Of a DNA stretch of 29,466 bases, positions 1 to 7,828 are shown piece by piece (position 1 is the first letter of the stretch; each line of letters opens with the position of its first letter). The notes beneath the pieces are model-generated. The model did not search any database. It was given only the letters and a program-made list of their open reading frames with translations, and was not told the origin of the DNA. The position numbers and the translations under genes were made by a program. The stretch spans positions 1 to 29,466 of the forward strand of contig JACCZI010000073.1 in assembly GCA_013696015.1 (NCBI GenBank), given 5' to 3'. The stretch comes from Nocardioidaceae bacterium. Its GTDB lineage: Bacteria > Actinomycetota > Actinomycetes > Propionibacteriales > Nocardioidaceae.

Positions 1-1193
1 CGGAGCACCGGCCGGTCGGCGACGTACGAGAAGTCGACACCCTCGACCCGCACCTCCCCTCGCGACATCGGCAGCGGCACCGGTGAGGCCGGCTCGGGGA
101 CGTCAGGGTCCTCCTCGAGCACGCCGGACAGCTTCTCCAGAGCTGCACTCGCGGACTGGAACGAGTTGTAGAACTGGCTGATCTCCTGCATGGGTTCGAA
201 GAACTGCCGCAGGTAGATGAGGAACGCCGCCAGCACCCCGATGGTCATGTAGCCGTTCAAGGTGCGGTAGGCGCCGTAGAACAACACGGCTGCGATGGTG
301 ACGTTGCCGATCAGCTTGATGCCCGGCATGAACAAGCCCACAAGCCGGAACGCGCGCTCGTTGGCCGCGCGGTAGTCGTCATTGACGGAGTCGAAGATCT
401 GCTCGTTGCGCGGCTGCCGGCGAAACGCCTGAACCGCCCGGATCCCGGTCATGGTCTCGACGAAGTGCACGATGACAACCGCGACCGTCTCTCGGGTGCG
501 GCGGTAAGTGATCGCTGACTCGCGGCGGAACCACCGCGTCAGCAAGATCAGCAGCGGGAACGACGCCAGTGCCACCAGCCCGAGCTTGACGTCGAGGACC
601 AGCAGCAGGACCGCGGTGCCGACCATCGTGAGCGCGGCTGTGACCAGGCCGTCGAAGCCGGTGTCGAGCATCTCCTCGATCGCGTCGATGTCGGAGGTGG
701 ACCGAGAGATCACCCGCCCAGAGGTGTAACGGTCGTGGAACGCGGTGGACAGTCGCTGGAAGTGGCGGAACAACCGGCGCCGCAGCTCGAGCAGCACCTG
801 CTGCCCCAGCGTGCCGGAGAGGAGCAGGAACACCTGGCGGAAGACCGCCTGCACGACGACCATCGCGAGCACGAGACCGACGATGATGAACAGCGTCTGG
901 CTGCCATCCCCCGCACGCATCGGTGGGATGCCGCGGTCAATCCCCTCCTTGACCAGGTACGGAATGGCAAGCCGGGAGGCGTTCTCGACGAGCACGATCC
1001 CGGCCAGCACCCACAGCGTGCGCCGGTGAGGTCGCAGCAGCGAGCCGAGCAGACGGCGCGATCGCTCCCGGAGCAGCAACGACACGCTGTCGGAGAGGCT
1101 GTCGCGGTTCTCTGCCGCCACGCCGCGCCAGTCAGCGGAGGTGTCGGGCGTCGTGGTGTCCGGCGCCGCGGTGTTCGCGTTCGTTGCAGTCAC
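1..1193 (-). CDS. ABC exporter subunit (membrane half plus start of ATPase domain), 3' end cut by window
   Basis: Half-transporter of the multidrug/lipid exporter class. Reading leftwards from a GTG at 1193, the frame is open for 397 codons to the window edge. A soluble N-tail of about 50 residues is followed by a type-IV exporter membrane domain with hydrophobic helices (for example the stretch containing LWVLAGIVLVENASRLAIP) and the cytoplasmic-loop motif SGRVISRSTSDIDAIEEML. The ATPase domain begins near codon 380 (VEGVDFSYV), but Walker A lies beyond position 1. The frame is closed by a stop just upstream of 1193, so GTG is the first possible start; I see no strong ribosome site. It begins 10 bases after the stop of the exporter gene on its right, implying one mRNA and probably a heterodimer. 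Substrate cannot be read from the sequence. Confidence 0.9.
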   Translation of the reverse strand, partial: MTATNANTAAPDTTTPDTSADWRGVAAENRDSLSDSVSLLLRERSRRLLGSLLRPHRRTLWVLAGIVLVENASRLAIPYLVKEGIDRGIPPMRAGDGSQTLFIIVGLVLAMVVVQAVFRQVFLLLSGTLGQQVLLELRRRLFRHFQRLSTAFHDRYTSGRVISRSTSDIDAIEEMLDTGFDGLVTAALTMVGTAVLLLVLDVKLGLVALASFPLLILLTRWFRRESAITYRRTRETVAVVIVHFVETMTGIRAVQAFRRQPRNEQIFDSVNDDYRAANERAFRLVGLFMPGIKLIGNVTIAAVLFYGAYRTLNGYMTIGVLAAFLIYLRQFFEPMQEISQFYNSFQSASAALEKLSGVLEEDPDVPEPASPVPLPMSRGEVRVEGVDFSYVADRPVL

Positions 1194-1203
1194 AGCGTCG
1201 TAC

Positions 1204-2991
1204 TCACAGGGTCAGCGCCTCGGCGGTCTCGGCATCGGCGGCGAGCAGCTCGCGATAAGCGGGTACGTCGGCCAGCAGGTCCCGGTGCCGACCGACGTGA
1301 GTAATCGTGCCGTCCTGCAGCAGCGCAACCTTGTCGGCCAGCAGCACGGTCGAGGCCCGGTGCGCAACGACGATGCCGGTGGCCTGCGCGAGAACGTTGC
1401 GCAACGCCTTCTCCACAAGTGCCTCGGTGTGCACGTCAAGGGAGGAGAGGGTGTCGTCGAGCACCAGGATCTTGGGCCTGGCGAGCACCGCCCGAGCGAG
1501 CGCCAGCCGTTGGCGCTGGCCACCGGACAGCGCCATCCCCTGCTCGCCGATCCGAGTGTCGAGACCCCACGGCAGGTCGAGCACGAAGTCCGCCTGCGCG
1601 ATCTGGAGCGCCTCGCGGACGTCGTCCTCGGTGGCGTCGGGGCGCCCGAGCAGCAGGTTTTCGCGCGCGCTCATGCTGAACAGCGTCGGCTCCTCGAACG
1701 CGGTCGCGACGATCGAACGCAGACACGACAGCGTGAGATCGCGTACGTCGACGTCGTCAATCGTCACGCGGCCCCCGGTCGGGTCGTACAACCGGGGGAC
1801 GAGCGCGGTGAGCAGCGTCTTGCCGGAGCCGGTAGCTCCGACGACTGCGACGGTCTCGCCCGGAAGCACCTCGAGGTCAAGGTCATGCAGCACGTCGGTG
1901 TCGGAGTCGGGGTAGCGGAAGGCCACGCCCTCGAAACGCAGCTGCCCGCGTGGGGACGAGAGCTCGCGGGAGCCGCCGACAATGCTCGACGGGGTGTCGA
2001 AGATCTCGACGACCCGGTCGGCGGCAGTCATCGCCTCTTGCGCCATCGAGAGGATGTAGCCGAGGGCAGCGATCGGCCAGACCAGCTGCAGCATCAGGGT
2101 GATGAACGCGACGAGCGTGCCAAGGCTGAGGCCGTCGTTGCCGACGGCGATCGCCCCGAGCAGCAGCACGATGACGAGGGTGATGTTGGGGAGCACCTCG
2201 AGGAACGTGAAGAACTTCGCCTGCAGGCGCACCTTGGCGACCTGCGTGTCGTAGAGCTTGGTGGCTCGTGCGTCGAAGGATTCGTACGCGTGCTCGCTGC
2301 GTCCGAAGGACTTGATGACGCGGATGCCGAGCGTCGACTCCTCGATCTGCGTGGCGACGTCGCCCTGCTGGTCCTGCACCTGGCGCGAGACCTTGACATA
2401 GCGGTTCTCGAACGACATCGACAGGTAGATGACCGGCACCGCAGCGATTGCGACGACCATCCCGAGCGGCCAGTAGAGGTTCAGCAGGATCACGGTGACG
2501 ACGGTCAGCTGCAGGATGTTGATGACCAGGAACAGCATCCCGAAGCCGGTGAAGCGCCGGATCGTCGACAGGTCGCCAGTGATCCGCGACAACAGCTGTC
2601 CGCTCTGCCAACGCGCGTGGAACTCCATCGGCAACGCGCCGAGGTGGCGGTAGATGTCGTTGCGCAGCGCCGTCTCGACACCGAGAACGGCGCGAGCCTG
2701 TATCCAGCGCCGGATCAGGATCAGCGCCGCCTCGACGATGCCGAGACCCAGCGCCAGCAGGCTCAGTGGCCAGATCGCGGCCTCGTCGCCGTCGGTGATC
2801 GGGCCGTCGATGATCGCCTTGGTGACCAGCGGGATCGAGATCGACACAAAGACCCCGGTGATCGCCGCCGTAGCCATGATGCTGAGTGAGCCCACGTACG
2901 GACGCAGGTAGCCACGCAGCCGCCACAGCGACGTCAGCGAACGGGTCCGGCCGCCGGCAGGCAGTGGAGTAGTGACCGAGCGCGGAGGCAT
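1204..2991 (-). CDS. ABC exporter ATP-binding/permease subunit with a degenerate catalytic site
   Basis: Complete 595-residue half-transporter. Residues about 25-320 form the six-helix membrane domain and about 350-585 the nucleotide-binding domain. Walker A is GATGSGKT (about 384-391), the signature is LSGGQRQRLALARA (about 487), Walker B is ILVLDD (about 510), the D-loop is SSLD and the H-loop histidine is in VAHRAST. Two catalytic positions are non-canonical: the glutamate after Walker B is Asp (LDD rather than LDE), and the Q-loop reads FEEPTLF with Glu in place of Gln. In heterodimeric exporters one subunit commonly carries such a weak site, so I infer pairing with the gene ending at position 1. 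The ATG at 2991 has AGGA five to eight bases upstream (2996-2999). The upstream region holds a palindromic candidate operator and a structured repeat. It could export drug, lipid or siderophore. Confidence 0.95.
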   Translation of the reverse strand: MPPRSVTTPLPAGGRTRSLTSLWRLRGYLRPYVGSLSIMATAAITGVFVSISIPLVTKAIIDGPITDGDEAAIWPLSLLALGLGIVEAALILIRRWIQARAVLGVETALRNDIYRHLGALPMEFHARWQSGQLLSRITGDLSTIRRFTGFGMLFLVINILQLTVVTVILLNLYWPLGMVVAIAAVPVIYLSMSFENRYVKVSRQVQDQQGDVATQIEESTLGIRVIKSFGRSEHAYESFDARATKLYDTQVAKVRLQAKFFTFLEVLPNITLVIVLLLGAIAVGNDGLSLGTLVAFITLMLQLVWPIAALGYILSMAQEAMTAADRVVEIFDTPSSIVGGSRELSSPRGQLRFEGVAFRYPDSDTDVLHDLDLEVLPGETVAVVGATGSGKTLLTALVPRLYDPTGGRVTIDDVDVRDLTLSCLRSIVATAFEEPTLFSMSARENLLLGRPDATEDDVREALQIAQADFVLDLPWGLDTRIGEQGMALSGGQRQRLALARAVLARPKILVLDDTLSSLDVHTEALVEKALRNVLAQATGIVVAHRASTVLLADKVALLQDGTITHVGRHRDLLADVPAYRELLAADAETAEALTL

Positions 2992-3010
2992 GACGTCCTG
3001 GGTGTCGAGG

Positions 3011-3041
3011 AGGGGTAATGACCAGGCTACGTGATGCCCCT
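3011..3041 (-). promoter_or_regulatory. Candidate promoter with imperfect palindrome upstream of the ABC exporter pair
   Basis: On the plus strand AGGGGTAATGAC (3011-3022) faces GTGATGCCCCT (3031-3041), an imperfect inverted repeat. Its core contains TAGCCT on the minus strand (3029-3024), a plausible -10 box 32 bases before the exporter ATG. An outer GTGTC/GACAC pair (3002-3006, 3041-3045) extends the symmetry. A regulator binding here would cover the -10. No regulator gene is adjacent, so this is structural inference only. Confidence 0.35.
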
Positions 3042-3077
3042 GACACGCGCGACCAGGGTGCTGCGGCTGCTCCTATC

Positions 3078-3154
3078 CCATGTTCACATGGGATGGCGGC
3101 ACTTCCAATGGGTTGGAACCCATTGGAAGTGCTCCTCAGCCATTCGAAGCTGCC
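3078..3154 (+). repeat. 77-bp structured intergenic repeat, copy A
   Basis: This copy matches the reverse complement of 13633-13709 at 65 of 77 positions with no gaps (hand alignment). It holds two hairpins. The first is TCCCATG-TTCA-CATGGGA, starting just left of the element (3076). The second has a perfect 14-bp stem, GCACTTCCAATGGG (3099-3112) pairing with CCCATTGGAAGTGC (3119-3132) around a TTGGAA loop that can itself extend the stem. The copy lies 3' of the S9 peptidase stop (3175) and 5' of the exporter promoter. It may be a terminator, an mRNA-stabilising structure, or a REP/MITE-like mobile repeat. No coding sense is seen. Confidence 0.85.
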
Positions 3155-3174
3155 GCGAAGCCCCCGCCAGCCGG

Positions 3175-4962
3175 TCAGCGCCGGAGGTGCTCGGCGAGGA
3201 ACGCCAGCGCCTGGGGGTACGCATCAAGGCGGTTACCGCGCCGCGCAAGACCGTGTCCCTCGTCGCCGTACACGAGCAGCGTGCCCGGCACGCCTTTGGC
3301 GTCCAGCGCCGCCTTGATCTGCTCGGACTCTGACAGCGGCACTCGGGGGTCGTTCGCCCCGTGGATCAGGAACAGCGGTCGGCGTAGCTGCTCGAGATAC
3401 GTGAGCGGGGACGCGTCGGTGAGGAAGTCCCGGTCGTTCTCAAGCGAGCCGTACTCCCGCTCGCGCACCGCCCGCCGGTAGGCCGAGGTGTTCTCGAGGA
3501 ACGTCACCAGCGACGAGATCCCGACGATACTGACCCCGGCGGCCCACAGCTCCGGCTGCATCGTCAGCCCCGCGAGCACCATGTAACCGCCGTAGCTGCC
3601 GCCGTACAGCGCGACCCGTTCGGCGTCGCAGCCGAGCGATCCGACCCAGGCGCGCAGGTCGGCGAGGTCGGCCACCGACTCCAGCCGCAGTCGGACGTCG
3701 TCGAGGGAGTACCACCGCTTGCCGTAGCCGGTCGACCCGCGCACGTTGGGCACCAGCACGGTGTGGCCGGCCGCAACCAGGGCCTGCACCACCGGGTTCC
3801 ACACCCGCTCCGCCTGCGCCTCCGGCCCACCGTGGATGTTCATCACCACCGATCCATCGGGGTGGGTCGGTGTGTAGACGAAGCACGGGATCCGCTCGCC
3901 GTCACGCGTCGCTACCAGGTGGCTGGTGGGTTCGACGAGGCGCTGCACCAGTCCGTCCGGCGCCTCCTCGGCAGCCGACACGACCGTACGTACGACTCCG
4001 GACCGCGCATCCAGCACCAGCACGTCCCCGGGGACCGTCGGTGCGACCAGTGCCGCCACGACGTACCGCGACCCCGCCGACCAGACCGCCGAGGCGACAC
4101 CCGGCGCGGGAAGCGGTACGTCGTACCGGTGTCGCCCGACCGCGTCGTGCATGGCCAGCGATGTCGCGCCATCGACCCGACGGCCCACGAGAAGGTGCTC
4201 GCCGTCCGGGCTCGGCCACCCGACGGCGTCGTGGTCGCCGGGCTCCACCAGCCAGGTCCACGCACCCGAGCCGTCGACGCGCACCACCCCGGCGAACTCG
4301 CGTCCGGAGTTGGACGACATCACGAGGGCACCGCCGGGCACCGGGCGTACGTGCTCGTGGAACGCGTGCTCATCAACGGGGGTGACGTCGCGGATCTGCG
4401 CGCCGGTGACCAGGCGCACCTGCGTCGAGCAAGGCTGCAGCGACACCAGCGTCACCGCCACGGTGTCGGAATCTGGTGCCACGGCGGTCTCGTCGACGTA
4501 TCCCCCGGCGTCGTACAGCACCGTCTCGGCGCCGTCCCGCAGGTCGCTGCTGACGACGTCGAAGTCGACGCCGTTGCGTCTGTTCGTGGCAAAGACGACC
4601 GCCCCGGGCCGGACGTCGACCAGCGTGTGGATATAGCGCGGGTCGTGCACCAGCGGTTCGAGGCCGTCCAGGCCGACCGGTTCTCGGGGCAGCGGGTCGA
4701 GCCGCAGCAGTGAGAGCTGCGCCCGCTCATCGCCGTCGGTGTCATGCTGCACGACGACCGCACGCTGGCCGGGCAGATAACGCCCGGTGCAGGGGCCGGG
4801 CAGAGCGGTCAGCGGCGTGCGTGAGCCGTCCGGTGCCACCTCAACCAGCTGCATGCTGCCGCTGCCGTCATAACCGGCCAGCACCCGGGCGGTGTCGTCA
4901 ACGTCGTACGCGGTCCAGGTCCGCAACTCGAGCAGCGTGCGCACATCCATGCCGGTGCTCAT
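3175..4962 (-). CDS. S9 family (prolyl oligopeptidase-type) serine peptidase
   Basis: A 595-residue cytosolic serine peptidase with no signal peptide. Residues 1 to about 340 have the blade-like repeats of a beta-propeller. Residues about 350-595 form the alpha/beta-hydrolase domain. The catalytic triad is visible: Ser456 in GGSYGGY, Asp538 in HGANDPRVP and His570 in GDEGHGL. The oxyanion region NIHGGPEAQ (about 375-383) and the VPNVRGSTGYG segment are typical of acylaminoacyl-peptidase/oligopeptidase members. The frame remains open a further 55 codons upstream, but that part is an arginine-rich shadow of the neighbouring gene. I take ATG 4962, which overlaps the aminotransferase stop as ATGA and so indicates translational coupling. 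A second possible start is Met5 (4950). It probably trims short peptides; the real substrate is unknown. Confidence 0.93.
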   Translation of the reverse strand: MSTGMDVRTLLELRTWTAYDVDDTARVLAGYDGSGSMQLVEVAPDGSRTPLTALPGPCTGRYLPGQRAVVVQHDTDGDERAQLSLLRLDPLPREPVGLDGLEPLVHDPRYIHTLVDVRPGAVVFATNRRNGVDFDVVSSDLRDGAETVLYDAGGYVDETAVAPDSDTVAVTLVSLQPCSTQVRLVTGAQIRDVTPVDEHAFHEHVRPVPGGALVMSSNSGREFAGVVRVDGSGAWTWLVEPGDHDAVGWPSPDGEHLLVGRRVDGATSLAMHDAVGRHRYDVPLPAPGVASAVWSAGSRYVVAALVAPTVPGDVLVLDARSGVVRTVVSAAEEAPDGLVQRLVEPTSHLVATRDGERIPCFVYTPTHPDGSVVMNIHGGPEAQAERVWNPVVQALVAAGHTVLVPNVRGSTGYGKRWYSLDDVRLRLESVADLADLRAWVGSLGCDAERVALYGGSYGGYMVLAGLTMQPELWAAGVSIVGISSLVTFLENTSAYRRAVREREYGSLENDRDFLTDASPLTYLEQLRRPLFLIHGANDPRVPLSESEQIKAALDAKGVPGTLLVYGDEGHGLARRGNRLDAYPQALAFLAEHLRR

Positions 4963-6038
4963 GCGTGGTCGGCCCGCCACTGCGCCGCGACGCGCAGCAG
5001 GACGTCGTTGGCCTCGGTCTCCCCGATGCTCACCCGGGCGCCGTCGCCGGGGAACGGGCGCACCATGATCCCCGCCTCGTCGCAGGTGACCGCGAAGTCG
5101 ACGGTGTCGTCGCCGAGCGCCAGCCACACGAAGTTCGCCTGGCTGTCGGGAACGTCCCAGCCGGACTCGCGCAACCCGTCGAGCACCCGGGTGCGCTCAC
5201 CGACCAGCGCCTCGACGCGTTCGAACAGCTCGTCCTCGGCCTGCAGGGAGGCGATCGCCGCGGCCTGGGCGATCGAGGACACCCCGAACGGCAGCGACAC
5301 CTTGCGGATCGCCTCTGCGAGCCGGGTCGGCGCGATGGCGAAACCGACCCGGAGCCCGGCGAGGCCGTACGCCTTGGAGAACGTACGCAGCACGACGACG
5401 TTGCCGCGGCCTCGGTAGACGTCGGTGCCGTCGCCGACGTCGGGGTCGCGGACGAACTCACGGTACGCCTCGTCGACAACCACGATGACGTCGTCGGGAA
5501 GCCGGCCGACGAACCTGCGTAGCTCCTTCTCGGTGACCGCGGGCCCGGTCGGGTTGTTCGGCGTGCACACCAGGACGACCCGGGTGCGCTCGGTGACGGC
5601 CTCTGCCATCGCATCGAGGTCGTGGCGCGCCCCTTCACCGAGCGGCACCTGCACCCCACTGGCACCGGTCGCACCCACCGCGATCGGGTACGCCTCGAAG
5701 GAACGCCAGGCGTAGAGCACCTCGTCGCCGTCGGCGCAGGTCGCCTGCAGCAGGTGGTACAGCACTGCGACGGACCCGGTCGCAGCGGCCAGGTCCGAGG
5801 TCGGCACCCCGAAGCGGTCGGCGATCGCCTCGTACAACACCGACGCCCCCATGTCGGGGTAGCGGTTGAGCTGCGCGGCAGTGTCCTCGACCGCCAGCAG
5901 AACACTGGGCAGCGGCGGGTACGGGTTCTCGTTGCTCGACAGCTTGTAGGTCGCGATCCCGGCGCGGGGGGCGGGCGGCTTGCCCGGCTTGTACGTCGGG
6001 ATCGTGCCGAGCGCCGGACGGATGGGCGGCTGCCGCAT
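4959..6038 (-). CDS. pat: Histidinol-phosphate/aromatic aminotransferase (HisC2/Pat type)
   Basis: A 359-residue fold-type I PLP aminotransferase. The Schiff-base lysine is in TFSKAYGLAGLRVG (Lys about 222). SSNENPYPP near residue 35, CTPNNPTGP near 158 and VVVDEAYREFV near 187 are the usual substrate and cofactor segments. WRSFEAYPI is a segment I associate from memory with the actinobacterial aromatic (Pat/HisC2) branch, which converts aryl-pyruvates or histidinol phosphate. No other his gene is present, which favours Pat over a dedicated histidine enzyme. I choose ATG 6038 over the upstream in-frame start at 6056 because TACCCT lies exactly 7 bases before it, suggesting a leaderless mRNA. 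Its stop overlaps the peptidase start (ATGA). Membership of the family is secure; the exact substrate is not. Confidence 0.9.
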   Translation of the reverse strand: MRQPPIRPALGTIPTYKPGKPPAPRAGIATYKLSSNENPYPPLPSVLLAVEDTAAQLNRYPDMGASVLYEAIADRFGVPTSDLAAATGSVAVLYHLLQATCADGDEVLYAWRSFEAYPIAVGATGASGVQVPLGEGARHDLDAMAEAVTERTRVVLVCTPNNPTGPAVTEKELRRFVGRLPDDVIVVVDEAYREFVRDPDVGDGTDVYRGRGNVVVLRTFSKAYGLAGLRVGFAIAPTRLAEAIRKVSLPFGVSSIAQAAAIASLQAEDELFERVEALVGERTRVLDGLRESGWDVPDSQANFVWLALGDDTVDFAVTCDEAGIMVRPFPGDGARVSIGETEANDVLLRVAAQWRADHA

Positions 6039-6045
6039 GACCGGC

Positions 6046-6051
6046 AGGGTA
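6046..6051 (-). promoter_or_regulatory. -10 box (TACCCT) of a likely leaderless promoter for the aminotransferase
   Basis: On the minus strand TACCCT (6051-6046) is followed by 7 bases and then the ATG at 6038. A TANNNT box at this distance places the transcription start on the start codon, as in many actinobacterial leaderless genes. No Shine-Dalgarno sequence is visible. The -35 region is weak. Confidence 0.5.
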
Positions 6052-6057
6052 GCCAAC

Positions 6058-6063
6058 TACGCT
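6058..6063 (+). promoter_or_regulatory. -10 box (TACGCT) of a likely leaderless promoter for the EamA gene
   Basis: TACGCT is followed by 6 bases and then GTG at 6070, again the leaderless spacing. It sits back to back with the aminotransferase box on the other strand, so both promoters share a 31-base intergenic region. Confidence 0.5.
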
Positions 6064-6069
6064 GCGCCG

Positions 6070-7017
6070 GTGACACAGCGCCGGCCCCGACTCGGCTACG
6101 CCCTGGTCGTGACCGCGGCGGTGATGTTCATCGTCAACGCGGGGATCTCGCGGGTCACCATCCGGGCCGGTGTCGAACCGGCGACCCTGACCACCCTGCG
6201 CGTGACAGCCTCGGTCCTGGTGTTCGGGCTGTGGGCCGCCCTCGGCCGGCACAGCGCGCTGCGGCCGCCGCGGGGCCGCGACCTGGCGCTGGTGATCGGG
6301 TTGGGGCTCGTCGGGGTGGCGCTGTTGCAATGGACGTACTTCGTGGCGATCGACCGGCTGCCGCTAGGGGTCGCGCTGCTGCTGGAGTACACCGCGCCGG
6401 TGCTGGTCGCGCTGTGGGCCCGCTTCGTGCGCCGGGAGCCGGTGCGTGAACGGGTGTGGGTCGCGCTCGCGCTGTCGATGGCCGGTCTCGTGCTGGTCAG
6501 CCAGGCCTGGCAGGGCATGGTCCTGGACGGTGTCGGCGTACTAGCCGGAGCTGGAGCAGCGGTGTCGTTTGCTGCGTACTTCCTGCTCGGTGAGCGCGGC
6601 GTCAGTGATGACGACCCACTGCGCGTGATCTTGTGGTCCTTCCTCGTCGCAGCGATAGCGCTGAACGTTGTGGCACCCATCACCGGCCTCGACCGCGATA
6701 TCCCCGGCACGACCACGTCGCTGCTCGGCACCTTGCACTCGTTGTCCGTGCCGGTCTGGGTGCTGCTGCTGTGGGTCGCGTTGCTCGGCACGGTGGTGCC
6801 GTTCCTGCTCGAGCTGTACGCCCTCCAGCACCTGACGGCCACGGCGGTCATCGTGGTCGCGATGCTCGAACCTGTCGGCGCGACCTTGCTCGGCTGGACC
6901 TGGTTCGGCGAGTCGCTGACTGCCGTGCAGACTCTCGGTGCCGCAGCCGTCGTCGCCGGCATCTTGCTCGCCCAGACCTCGCGACCGTCGGTGCGCGAAC
7001 CGGTCCCGGTTGGCTGA
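6070..7017 (+). CDS. EamA/DMT-superfamily metabolite exporter
   Basis: A 315-residue inner-membrane protein with about ten hydrophobic helices arranged as two EamA repeats (roughly 8-140 and 155-300). The second half ends in the typical LEPVGATLLGWTWFGESL segment. Such carriers usually export amino acids, purines or other small metabolites and work as drug/metabolite transporters. The frame is open upstream to an ATG at 5980, but that start would lie inside the divergent aminotransferase. GTG 6070 begins with a short basic segment before the first helix and has a -10 box at leaderless distance, so I choose it. It ends 6 bases before the convergent methyltransferase. The divergent pairing with an amino-acid aminotransferase fits an amino-acid-related substrate, but that is inference. 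Confidence 0.9.
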   Translation: MTQRRPRLGYALVVTAAVMFIVNAGISRVTIRAGVEPATLTTLRVTASVLVFGLWAALGRHSALRPPRGRDLALVIGLGLVGVALLQWTYFVAIDRLPLGVALLLEYTAPVLVALWARFVRREPVRERVWVALALSMAGLVLVSQAWQGMVLDGVGVLAGAGAAVSFAAYFLLGERGVSDDDPLRVILWSFLVAAIALNVVAPITGLDRDIPGTTTSLLGTLHSLSVPVWVLLLWVALLGTVVPFLLELYALQHLTATAVIVVAMLEPVGATLLGWTWFGESLTAVQTLGAAAVVAGILLAQTSRPSVREPVPVG

Positions 7018-7023
7018 ACGGCC

Positions 7024-7812
7024 TCAGTCGAGTGCTCGAGCCGCCAGCCAGAACCGGTGCGCCACCATGTCGACCGAACCGGCGCCGCCGCACCGCTCGT
7101 GCAGCTCCTCGAGGCGCCGCCGCATGCTGACCGGGTGGAACTCCGGCACAGCCCACGGTGTGCTGCGGACGTACCCCACCAGCGCGGCGATGTCATGGAA
7201 CCGCGACACGACCCGTTCCTCGGCCAGCTGCTCCACGGTGAACCCGGCGGATGCCAGCTGTGCGCCGGCCACATCGACGTTCCATGTCGGGCCTGCCGGC
7301 GGCGAAAGACCCAGCAGCTCCCGCACGCTGTCGACCTCGTCGCCGCCCACCTGCTGGGTGACGAAACTGCCACCCGTTATCAACAGCCGTCGGACGTCTT
7401 CAGCGTCGAACGCCTCGTGCCGGTTGACGACGATGTCGAACGCGGCGTCGCAGAACGGCAACAGTGGCCGGGTCCGAGTCACCGTCGTGTTGTCGTCTGA
7501 GCCGAGGCACGCAACAACGTGGACCCGGTATGGATGCAGCGTCTCGGCGGCTGCTGCCCGAGTGGGGCGCCACTCCTCGTACGCGACCACGAATGCGGGC
7601 AGCGGCGCCAGGCTCGCGAGCGCGCGCCCGTCACCGGTGCCCATGTCGAGCAGTCGGGCAGCGTCGCGAAGGTACGGACGTACCACGTCGGGCCACTGCC
7701 AGGACAACTCTCCCGGCACATAGCGGCCGTCGAGGAAACCGGCGCCCCAGTACGCCTCGACGTCCAGCGCCAGCCCCTCCGACAGCAGCGCCTCGAAGTC
7801 CCGCGAGGTCAT
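7024..7812 (-). CDS. Class I SAM-dependent methyltransferase, substrate unknown
   Basis: 262 residues. Motif I, the SAM-binding glycine loop, reads LLDMGTGDGRALASL (about residues 54-68). It is followed by an acidic end of beta-2 (VAYEEW) and the post-II/III segment FDIVVNRHEAFD, where many relatives have a substrate-contact strand. GGSFVTQQVGG is the beta-5 region. The C-terminal part (about 180-262) is helical and probably caps the substrate pocket. ATG 7812 has AGGATG about 10-15 bases upstream. The gene starts 16 bases after the stop of the amidotransferase-like gene, so the two probably share an mRNA. I do not recognise a specific subfamily: it could act on a small molecule or a nucleic-acid base. 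Confidence 0.85.
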   Translation of the reverse strand: MTSRDFEALLSEGLALDVEAYWGAGFLDGRYVPGELSWQWPDVVRPYLRDAARLLDMGTGDGRALASLAPLPAFVVAYEEWRPTRAAAAETLHPYRVHVVACLGSDDNTTVTRTRPLLPFCDAAFDIVVNRHEAFDAEDVRRLLITGGSFVTQQVGGDEVDSVRELLGLSPPAGPTWNVDVAGAQLASAGFTVEQLAEERVVSRFHDIAALVGYVRSTPWAVPEFHPVSMRRRLEELHERCGGAGSVDMVAHRFWLAARALD

Positions 7813-7828
7813 ACGCCGACGCCCATCC

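Noticed and set aside
1141..2889. Long open frame on the plus strand opposite the ABC exporter gene
   Set aside because: It mirrors the real gene's codon pattern, has low-complexity Arg/Asp/Gln-rich sequence and no domain; long antisense frames are expected at this G+C.
3018..3333. Small plus-strand ORFs covering the 77-bp repeat and neighbouring sequence
   Set aside because: They read through hairpins and into the antisense of the S9 peptidase; copy A and copy B give similar peptides only because the DNA element is repeated.
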